NCBI GenBank assembly: GCA_042408535.1 | Contig: JBHORA010000211.1 | Location: 1 to 6,304, forward strand | Direction of reading: 5' to 3' | Origin: BPIH01 sp042408535 | GTDB taxonomy: Bacteria > Chloroflexota > Limnocylindria > Limnocylindrales > CSP1-4 | Length of the DNA stretch: 6,304 bases | In this document: positions 1 through 5,325 of the stretch, piece after piece | How positions within the stretch are numbered: position 1 is the first letter of the stretch | How the letters are laid out: each line of letters starts with the position of its first letter | Notes under the pieces: model-generated | Databases searched by the model: none | The model's input: the letters and a program-made list of their open reading frames with translations, nothing else | Told to the model about the DNA's origin: nothing | Program-made: the position numbers and the translations under genes

Positions 1-104
1 GCACCGGGTCGAGGCGCCGGTCCGGGCGACGGCGCGGCGGCCGACGGCCGAGGAGCCGACCTCGGTGATCGCTCGCCCGGGTCGCCGCGCTACGATGGTG
101 ACGG
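1..104. other. Left edge, no assignable gene
   Basis: No gene can be supported here. Two of the three forward frames stay open straight into the tRNA, so neither can be the end of a real upstream gene. The third frame stops at TGA 66-68 after an arginine-rich stretch, which could be the tail of a gene entering from the left, but 21 codons of biased composition are too little to call. The only other signal is the -10-like hexamer at 91-96, listed separately. Confidence 0.3.
91..96 (+). promoter_or_regulatory. Putative -10 element of the tRNA-Leu promoter
   Basis: TACGAT matches four of six positions of the housekeeping -10 consensus TATAAT, including the invariant A2 and T6. It ends 8 bases before the tRNA 5' end, which would put the transcription start at about 102-104, directly ahead of the mature tRNA. 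No convincing -35 hexamer is seen 16-18 bases upstream. In such GC-rich DNA an AT-containing hexamer stands out, but the call rests on position and a partial match only. Confidence 0.35.
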
Positions 105-191
105 GCCGAAGTGGCGGAACCGGCAGACGCGGCGGTCTCAAACACCGCTGGACGCGAGTCCGTGTGGGTTCGAGTCCCACCTTCGGCACCA
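105..191 (+). tRNA. tRNA-Leu (anticodon CAA)
   Basis: A complete class II tRNA. The acceptor stem pairs GCCGAAG (105-111) with CTTCGGC (181-187), followed by discriminator A188 and an encoded CCA (189-191). The D stem is GCG 114-116 with CGC 128-130. The anticodon stem GCGGT 132-136 pairs with ACCGC 144-148 around the loop CTCAAAC, giving anticodon CAA at 139-141, which reads the leucine codon UUG. The long variable arm typical of tRNA-Leu is present: GGAC (150-153) and GTCC (158-161) close a GCGA tetraloop. The T arm is GTGGG, TTCGAGT, CCCAC (164-180). Discriminator A and the long variable arm agree with leucine identity. It serves a codon that is rare in this GC-rich coding style. No integrase lies nearby, so there is no sign that its 3' end is used as an attachment site. 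Confidence 0.97.
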
Positions 192-268
192 GAGATAGGG
201 AAGGGTGCGGCCGCCTCGACGAAGACGATCGATCCGTCGACCCGGCCCGGTGGCAGCGCCCCGGATGC

Positions 269-304
269 CGGTGCGCGGACGGGCGGATCCGTCAGGGCTC
301 GGCA
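269..304 (+). repeat. 36-base direct repeat, copy 1
   Basis: This copy is identical base for base to 343-378 and has its partner 74 bases downstream. The identity breaks at 268 versus 342 and at 305 versus 379. The repeat holds a small hairpin, GACGG (278-282) with CCGTC (289-293) around a six-base loop, and a palindromic CGGATCCG (284-291 region). The 74-base period is not a multiple of three, so the two copies read in different frames, which argues that the stretch is noncoding. No further copy is seen elsewhere in the window. Confidence 0.9.
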
Positions 305-356
305 ACCGTCCGCGACGGCTCTCCAGTCGGTCTGGGTGGCGTCGGTGCGCGGACGG
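274..356 (+). promoter_or_regulatory. Possible alternative-hairpin region upstream of the sigma gene
   Basis: CGCGGACGG occurs in both repeat copies (274-282 and 348-356), and its exact reverse complement CCGTCCGCG lies between them at 306-314. RNA from this region could form a 9-base-pair GC-rich stem with the upstream copy or the downstream copy, but not both. A third option is a local hairpin, CCGTC-CGC-GACGG at 306-318. Mutually exclusive stems are the hallmark of attenuators and leader switches, and the region lies upstream of the sigma factor's putative ribosome site. The pairing is read directly from the sequence; any regulatory role is inference. There is no U-run to make any stem a standard intrinsic terminator. 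Confidence 0.35.
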
Positions 357-378
357 GCGGATCCGTCAGGGCTCGGCA
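343..378 (+). repeat. 36-base direct repeat, copy 2
   Basis: Exact second copy of 269-304, separated from it by 38 bases (305-342). Its internal hairpin is GACGG 352-356 with CCGTC 363-367. It ends 36 bases before the putative ribosome binding site of the sigma gene. A perfect 36-base match with unrelated intervening sequence suggests a recent local duplication or selection on both copies. Confidence 0.9.
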
Positions 379-414
379 GCGGACTCGCCAGACCGGCCCA
401 CCGGGAGCCCGGCC

Positions 415-423
415 AAGGGAGGT
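415..423 (+). promoter_or_regulatory. Putative ribosome binding site of the sigma factor gene
   Basis: AAGGGAGGT is the closest thing to a full anti-Shine-Dalgarno match in the window, and it supports a start nearby. The only in-frame start codon at a usable distance is GTG 435, with 12 bases between GGAGG and the codon. That is longer than the usual 5-9, so the link is plausible but not tight. Confidence 0.45.
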
Positions 424-434
424 ACCGAGCGAGG

Positions 435-1256
435 GTGAACGAGCGTCCCCTGCCGACGACCGAAGACGACCGCCCCTCGATGGGCGCCGACGAAGGGCCG
501 CCGGCCGCGTTGGCGACGCCGTCGCTGCGCCCCTCGCCTCCCGGTCGTTCGGGGAGGACCGGGGCGACGCCCGAGGACGAGGAGCCTCCGGCACCCGGAG
601 CGGCGCTCCCGGACGGCGAACCGACCGCTCTCGACCGACCGATCGAGCCCGGCGACGATGGGGAAGGTGGCACGGGCGAGGATCTCGTCGCCCGGCGCGA
701 CCGGATCCTCATCGAGCGGGCACGGGAGGGCGACCTCGAAGCCTTCAACGAGCTCGTCACCGCCTACCAGGACCAGCTCTGGGCGCTCGTTGCTCGCCTC
801 GTCCCGGACCCCGACCAGGCCAACGACGTCGTCCAGGAAGCCTTCTTCTCGGCCTTCCGGAACCTCGATGGGTACCGAGGCGGGAGCGTCCGGAGCTGGC
901 TGAGTCGGATGGCGATCAACGCCGCCATGGACCTCCAGCGAGCGCGCCGAAGGCGCCCGGCGAACCCCTACCCGGAGCTCGAGGACGAGAGCTGGCAGCC
1001 GCCGGCCGGCCCGGCGAGCGACCCCGAGGCGACGGCCCTCGCCGCCGAGCGGTCGCGCGCCCTCGCGGCGGCGTTCGCCCGGATCACGCCGGACCAGCGG
1101 ACGGCGATCATCCTCTACGACGTCGAGGGCTACGACTACGCCGAGATCGCCGAGCTAACCGGGGTCTCCCTGGGCACGGTGAAGTCCCGAATCCACCGGG
1201 GCCGCCTCGCCCTTCGCGAGCTCCTCGCGTCGCGGCTCGACCTCTTCCGGCGGTAG
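435..1256 (+). CDS. ECF-type (sigma-70 family) RNA polymerase sigma factor
   Basis: The product, about 273 residues, should direct core RNA polymerase to a specific promoter set in response to an envelope or stress signal. Region sigma-2 spans about residues 97-172, with the core-binding and -10-melting helices (DQANDVVQEAFFSAFRNLDGY, then SWLSRMAINAAMD). After a Pro/Glu-rich linker, sigma-4 spans about 205-262 with the -35-binding helix-turn-helix (YDYAEIAELTGVSLGTVKSRIHRGR). There is no sigma-3 domain, as expected for ECF factors. An extra 85 or so Pro, Gly, Asp and Glu-rich residues precede sigma-2, whereas ECF proteins are usually near 180-200 residues. The frame is open back into the tRNA, so the start is uncertain. 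GTG 435 was chosen for the AAGGGAGGT upstream; ATG 480 is the alternative and lacks a ribosome site. The stop lies 6 bases before the next gene, a membrane protein that is probably its anti-sigma partner. The family call is firm, the subgroup and regulon unknown. Confidence 0.88.
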   Translation: MNERPLPTTEDDRPSMGADEGPPAALATPSLRPSPPGRSGRTGATPEDEEPPAPGAALPDGEPTALDRPIEPGDDGEGGTGEDLVARRDRILIERAREGDLEAFNELVTAYQDQLWALVARLVPDPDQANDVVQEAFFSAFRNLDGYRGGSVRSWLSRMAINAAMDLQRARRRRPANPYPELEDESWQPPAGPASDPEATALAAERSRALAAAFARITPDQRTAIILYDVEGYDYAEIAELTGVSLGTVKSRIHRGRLALRELLASRLDLFRR

Positions 1257-1262
1257 GCGACG

Positions 1263-2054
1263 ATGGCCAGGCCCAACGGCGTTCGCGGCGCGAGCGATGG
1301 GAACGGGAACCCGGATCGGTCAGCCGTCGTCAGGGGTGCGATGACGACCCAGCCGCCTTCCGGGCCCGAGCCGTCCGGAGGCATCCAGCCACGACCCCCA
1401 GTCGAGCACGAGGCCCACGACCCCGTCCTCGTCGCCAGCCTTCTCGACCCGGATCTCCCGGCCGAGCTCCGGGTCCGGGCCGAGGCGCAGCTCGTGGCCT
1501 GCCAGGCCTGCGCCGAGCTCCTGGCCGACCTCCGGGCCATCGCCGCCGCCACGGCGGCGCTTCCGGTTCCACCCCGAGGGCGCGACTTCCGGCTGTCGGC
1601 CGAAGACGCCGAGCGGCTCCGACCGCGGGGCTTCCGCCGCCTCGTCGCTGCTCTGGCCGCACCCCGCCTCGCCCTTCTCCGACCGCTCGGAGCGGCGCTG
1701 GCGACCCTCGGCCTCGCCGGTCTCCTCTTGACGGCGACCCCCGTCGGCCCGATCCTCCTCGGCTCGAGCGGCCCGATCGGCCCCGGATCGGAGCGCGACA
1801 CCGTGGCCCCGGCTGCCGGACCCGAGCAGCGGCCGCTGGAGGGCCAGGGCCTCTCGCGGGCCACGACGCCACCAAAACTCGGTGGCGCCTCGCAGGCGGA
1901 GGCCCAGGGCGGTGGCCGCCTCCATCCTGTCGGCGGTGGCCCCGAGGTACCGGTCGCCGTCCTCTTCGCGGTCGTCGCCCTCGTCGGCGTCGCTCTCGTT
2001 GTCGTCCGGGTCGCCTCCGAACGAGCCGGAGGGCGGCGCGCCCCGCCTGGCTGA
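1263..2054 (+). CDS. Probable membrane anti-sigma factor with degenerate zinc-finger motif
   Basis: The likely role is to hold the upstream ECF sigma factor inactive at the membrane until a signal arrives. From ATG 1263 the protein has 263 residues. The first 48 or so are disordered. A short helical domain (about 52-97) contains CQAC at C80-C83, followed by ELLADLRAI, resembling the zf-HC2/ZAS anti-sigma domain. In that family the motif is H-x3-C-x2-C; here Gln76 stands at the His position, so zinc binding is doubtful. Hydrophobic stretches at about 142-162 and 230-250 are predicted membrane segments, enclosing a Gly/Pro-rich loop of about 65 residues that should lie outside, with the N-terminal domain in the cytoplasm. 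The 6-base gap after the sigma gene suggests translational coupling. ATG 1341 (237 residues), preceded by AGGGG, is an equally possible start. The assignment rests on gene order, the CxxC domain and topology rather than strong sequence recognition. Confidence 0.7.
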   Translation: MARPNGVRGASDGNGNPDRSAVVRGAMTTQPPSGPEPSGGIQPRPPVEHEAHDPVLVASLLDPDLPAELRVRAEAQLVACQACAELLADLRAIAAATAALPVPPRGRDFRLSAEDAERLRPRGFRRLVAALAAPRLALLRPLGAALATLGLAGLLLTATPVGPILLGSSGPIGPGSERDTVAPAAGPEQRPLEGQGLSRATTPPKLGGASQAEAQGGGRLHPVGGGPEVPVAVLFAVVALVGVALVVVRVASERAGGRRAPPG

Positions 2055-2144
2055 GGAAGCGACTGAACCCCAGGGGTGCGACTCCCGTCGGCAGCGAGGC
2101 GCGGCGTCGCCCCGACGACTGGCGGGCCGCGGGCACGGCCTCGG

Positions 2145-2150
2145 TACACT
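2145..2150 (+). promoter_or_regulatory. Putative -10 element of the polA promoter
   Basis: TACACT keeps the key T1, A2 and T6 of the -10 consensus plus the fourth-position A. Transcription would start near 2156-2158, only a few bases before GTG 2161, which would make the message nearly leaderless. No clear -35 hexamer is visible. The hexamer resembles TACGAT ahead of the tRNA, at a similar distance from the gene it would serve. Confidence 0.35.
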
Positions 2151-2154
2151 GGAG
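2151..2154 (+). promoter_or_regulatory. Candidate Shine-Dalgarno site deciding the polA start
   Basis: GGAG sits 6 bases before GTG 2161, an ideal spacing, and supports that codon over the internal ATG 2206. It directly abuts the -10 candidate TACACT. If that promoter is used, this site would be left out of the transcript, so the two signals cannot both serve the same mRNA. Confidence 0.4.
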
Positions 2155-2160
2155 CCGACC

Positions 2161-5100
2161 GTGGCCGAGACCCCCGCCTCCGATCCGCGCCCGTCCGACC
2201 GGCTCATGCTGCTCGACAGCAACGGGCTCATTTACCGCGCCTACTTCGCCCTGCCGCCCCTCACGACCTCCCGGGGCGAGCTCGTGAACGCCGTCTTCGG
2301 CTTCTGCTCCATCGTCCTCCGGGCCATCGCCGACGTCCGGCCAACGTACCTCGTCGCCGCCTTCGACCTGCCTGCCCCGACCTTCCGGCACGAGCAGTAC
2401 GCGGCCTACAAGGCGACCCGGCTCGAGATGCCAGCCGACCTCCGGGACCAGCTACCGAAGGTCCGCCAGGTCGTGGAAGCCCTGAACGTCCCCATCTACG
2501 AGCAGGCTGGCTACGAGGCCGACGACGTCATCGGCACCCTGACCCGGGAGGCCGAAGCCCGCGGCCTCGACTCCTGGATCGTGACCGGCGATCTCGACAT
2601 GCTCCAGCTCGTCACCGAGCGGACCCGCCTCGTGACGACCCGCTCGGGGGTCGAGAACACCGTCGTCTACGACCCGGCGAAGGTCGCCGAGCGGTACGGC
2701 CTCCGACCGGATCAGATGGTCGATTTCAAAGCCCTCAAGGGCGACCCAACCGACAACATCCCCGGCGTCCCGGGAGTCGGTGAAAAGACGGCGGCCCGGC
2801 TCATCGCCCAGTTCGGCTCCCTCGACGCTCTCTACGAGCACCTCGACGCGGTCACTCCCGAGCGGCTCCGCGGACCGATCGCCGAGGCGAGGGAGCAGGT
2901 CCTCGCCAGCCGGGAGCTCATGCGGATCGTCCGCGATCTGCCGATCGCCCTCGATCTGGAGCGGGCCCGCCTCGGCCGCTACGACCGGGAGGCGGTCATC
3001 CGCCTCTTCCGGGAGTTTGAGTTCCGGTCGCTCCTCGACCGCCTGCCGCCCCTGGCCGGGGAGGGGGCCGAGGAGGCGCGGGCGGCCCTCCGGGCCACGG
3101 CGGAGGCCGCCTTCCCAGCCGCTCGGGTCGGTGCCCGCCCCGCCGGCTGGGGCCCGGAGCGGAGCGGCCCGCCCAGCTCGGCCGAAACCGCCGGCCCTGC
3201 CGGGCCTGCCGAGCCACGGGCGGGCGAGCGAGCCGCCTCTGGAGCGGCCCGGGGGCGCTCGCTCCTCGGGGAGGGCGTCGGGCTCCAGCTCAGCCTCGAC
3301 TTCGATGCCCTCGCCGGTCCCGCCGCCGGAGTGCAGGAGGAAGGGGCCGGCAAGGGCACGGGAGCGACACGAACGCCGCCAGAGGGTGCGCCGCCGGCCG
3401 CCGCGCCGGGACGGGCCGCCGTTGCCGCCGAGTCGGGGCGCACGGCCCCGGTCGCTCAGTCGCCGGCCGAGCTCCGGGATCGCCTCGCCGCGGCCATCGC
3501 CGACCCGGGACGGATGCTCGAGGCGGCTCCGGGAACCGACGAGCTGACCGCCTGGCTCGCGGCCGGAGGCCCGGTCGGGGTCGGGTTCGTCCAGACCGAC
3601 CCGCGCCCCCTCCGCGGCGAGCCCCTCGCCCTTGCCGTGGCCGGGGCGGACGGGCGGGTCGTCGTCGAAACCGGCGAGAACGTCCGGCGCCTCCTCCGTC
3701 TCCTCGCCGAGCTCCGACCTGCCGTCGTCGGCCACGAGGTGAAGCCCCTCCTCGTCGCCGGCCTCGTCGAGGCACCGGAGGCTCCGCCGGTCCCGGTCGC
3801 CTTCGACACCCAGATCGCGGCCTACCTCCTGAACGCCTCCCTCCGAAGCCAGCCCCTCGCCGACGTCGTCGCCGAGCGGCTCGACCTCGTCCTCCCGCCG
3901 GCGGCCGACCTGCCGCCCCTCGCTCGTGCTGGCCTCGACGCCCTCGCCGCCATCGCCGTCCGGCCGAGCCTCGAAGCCGCCCTCGCCGCCGAGGGCCTCG
4001 ATCGGCTCTTCCGGGAGGTCGAGCTGCCCCTCATCCCGATCCTGGCCCGGATGGAGCGGCTGGGGGTCGCCGTCGACCGGGCCGCCCTCGCCGTCCTCGA
4101 CGAGGAGTTCGCGGCCGAGATCCGGCGCCTCGAAGCGGAGATCTACGAGTCCGTCGGCCACGAGTTCAACCTCGGCAGCCCGAAGCAGCTCGAGCAGGTC
4201 CTGTTCTTCGAGCTCAATCTGCCGAAGGGCCGCCGGACGAAGACCGGCTACTCGACCGACGCGAGCGTCCTCGAGGAGCTCCGGCCGGCCCACCCGATGA
4301 TCGACAAGCTTCTCGAGTGGCGGATGTACACGAAGCTCCGCTCGACGTACGTCCAGGCCCTGCCGGCCCTCATTGGTCCTGATGGGCGGCTCCACACGAC
4401 GTTCCACCAGGCGGTGGCCGCGACGGGGCGGCTCTCGTCGTCGGATCCGAACCTCCAGAACATCCCGATCCGGACGCCCCTCGGCCGCCGGATCCGGCGG
4501 GCCTTCATCGCCGGCGACCCCGCCCTCACCCTCCTCGCCGCCGACTACAGCCAGATCGAGCTCCGGATCCTCGCCCACGTCTCCGGGGACGAGCACCTCC
4601 GGGAGGCCTTCGCCCGGGGCGCCGACGTCCATCGCGAGACGGCGGCCCGGGTCCTCCGCAAGGATCCGGCCGAGGTGACGCCCGACGAGCGGTCGATGGC
4701 GAAGATGGTCAACTTCGGGATCGCCTACGGGATGAGCGACTTCGGGCTCTCGACCCGGGCCGGGATCAGCCGGGCCGAGGCGCAGGAGTTCATCAACAGC
4801 TACTTCGCGACGTACTCGGGGATCAGCTACTACATGCTCCACATCAAGGAGGTGGCCCGGCGGGAAGGTGCCGTGACGACCCTCCTCGGTCGGCGGCGGT
4901 CGATCCCCGAGCTCGCTGCCCGGAACCCGTCCCTCCGGGCCGCTGGAGAGCGGATGGCGATCAACATGCCGATCCAGGGTACGGCCGCCGACATCATGAA
5001 GATCGCCATGATCCGGGTCGACGAGCGCCTCCGGGCCGCCGGCCTCGGGGCGCGGATGCTCCTCCAGGTCCACGACGAGCTCGTCTTCGAGGTCCCGCGG

Positions 5101-5301
5101 AGCGAGGTCGAGGCAACCGCCGCCCTCGTTCGGGAGACGATGGAGACGTCGGTCCGCCTCGATGTCCCCCTCGTCGTCGAGGTCAAGGTCGGCGACGATT
5201 GGGAGGGGATGACGCCCCTCGACCGGGCGACGGCCGAAGCGGGCCCCGACGAGGACGCGACTCCGGCGGGCACCGCCGACGTCGGCGAGCCCGTCGGCTA
5301 G
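2161..5301 (+). CDS. polA: DNA polymerase I, 5' nuclease and polymerase intact, proofreading domain degenerate
   Basis: PolA fills gaps and removes RNA primers and repair flaps. From GTG 2161 it has 1046 residues, against about 830-930 usually. The 5' nuclease (about 15-300) keeps its acidic metal ligands: D19, D69, E119/D121/D122 in EADDV, D144/D146 in TGDLD, and D195/D198, followed by a helix-hairpin-helix (IPGVPGVGEKTAARL). A Pro/Ala/Gly-rich linker covers about 305-455. The exonuclease-like fold (about 455-610) lacks the DxE, Asp and YxxxD catalytic motifs, so proofreading is predicted absent, as in Taq and Bst enzymes. The polymerase (about 620-1018) is complete: R757 in TGRLSSSDPNLQNIP, motif A D795 in DYSQIELR, motif B R844/K848/F852/Y856, motif C H971-D972-E973 in QVHDELVF. 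Phe at 852 is the residue that disfavours dideoxynucleotides. A 28-residue acidic tail follows. The open frame extends upstream to 1882 but would overlap the anti-sigma gene; ATG 2206 (codon 16) is the other possible start. Confidence 0.97.
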   Translation: MAETPASDPRPSDRLMLLDSNGLIYRAYFALPPLTTSRGELVNAVFGFCSIVLRAIADVRPTYLVAAFDLPAPTFRHEQYAAYKATRLEMPADLRDQLPKVRQVVEALNVPIYEQAGYEADDVIGTLTREAEARGLDSWIVTGDLDMLQLVTERTRLVTTRSGVENTVVYDPAKVAERYGLRPDQMVDFKALKGDPTDNIPGVPGVGEKTAARLIAQFGSLDALYEHLDAVTPERLRGPIAEAREQVLASRELMRIVRDLPIALDLERARLGRYDREAVIRLFREFEFRSLLDRLPPLAGEGAEEARAALRATAEAAFPAARVGARPAGWGPERSGPPSSAETAGPAGPAEPRAGERAASGAARGRSLLGEGVGLQLSLDFDALAGPAAGVQEEGAGKGTGATRTPPEGAPPAAAPGRAAVAAESGRTAPVAQSPAELRDRLAAAIADPGRMLEAAPGTDELTAWLAAGGPVGVGFVQTDPRPLRGEPLALAVAGADGRVVVETGENVRRLLRLLAELRPAVVGHEVKPLLVAGLVEAPEAPPVPVAFDTQIAAYLLNASLRSQPLADVVAERLDLVLPPAADLPPLARAGLDALAAIAVRPSLEAALAAEGLDRLFREVELPLIPILARMERLGVAVDRAALAVLDEEFAAEIRRLEAEIYESVGHEFNLGSPKQLEQVLFFELNLPKGRRTKTGYSTDASVLEELRPAHPMIDKLLEWRMYTKLRSTYVQALPALIGPDGRLHTTFHQAVAATGRLSSSDPNLQNIPIRTPLGRRIRRAFIAGDPALTLLAADYSQIELRILAHVSGDEHLREAFARGADVHRETAARVLRKDPAEVTPDERSMAKMVNFGIAYGMSDFGLSTRAGISRAEAQEFINSYFATYSGISYYMLHIKEVARREGAVTTLLGRRRSIPELAARNPSLRAAGERMAINMPIQGTAADIMKIAMIRVDERLRAAGLGARMLLQVHDELVFEVPRSEVEATAALVRETMETSVRLDVPLVVEVKVGDDWEGMTPLDRATAEAGPDEDATPAGTADVGEPVG

Positions 5302-5325
5302 CCGACCGCCCTCGATCGTCCGCCG

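Larger units (their letters stand above)
2055..2160. other. Intergenic region before polA
   Basis: This 106-base gap separates the anti-sigma gene from polA. It holds a short perfect hairpin, CGTCG-CCC-CGACG at 2105-2117, without a following T-run, so it is not a standard intrinsic terminator. Near its right end are the -10-like hexamer and ribosome-site candidates for polA. The gap suggests that polA has its own promoter and is not the third gene of the sigma unit. Confidence 0.5.

Noticed and set aside
165..191. Integration attachment site at the tRNA-Leu 3' end
   Set aside because: tRNA 3' ends are common integration targets, but no integrase gene and no second copy of this segment are present in the window.
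269..378. Two-unit CRISPR array (36-base repeats, 38-base spacer)
   Set aside because: The dimensions fit, but there are only two copies, no further repeat at the 74-base period on either side, no cas gene in the window, and the interval carries the reverse complement of part of the repeat, which a captured spacer would not be expected to do.
111..434. Sigma factor starting at ATG 111
   Set aside because: This would place the start inside the tRNA-Leu gene and read through the direct repeats; the frame is open only because stop codons are rare at this GC content.
2105..2117. Intrinsic terminator after the anti-sigma gene
   Set aside because: The stem is only five base pairs and no T-run follows; hairpins of this size are frequent by chance in such GC-rich DNA.
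1882..2160. N-terminal extension of PolA back to ATG 1882
   Set aside because: It would overlap the anti-sigma gene by about 170 bases in another frame, has Arg/Ser/Pro-rich composition unlike PolA, and the ribosome-site candidate at 2151-2154 supports GTG 2161.
65..2287. 740-codon forward frame spanning the tRNA, sigma and anti-sigma genes
   Set aside because: It overlaps a tRNA and two better-supported genes in other frames, and its Arg/Pro/Gly-rich translation shows no domain.
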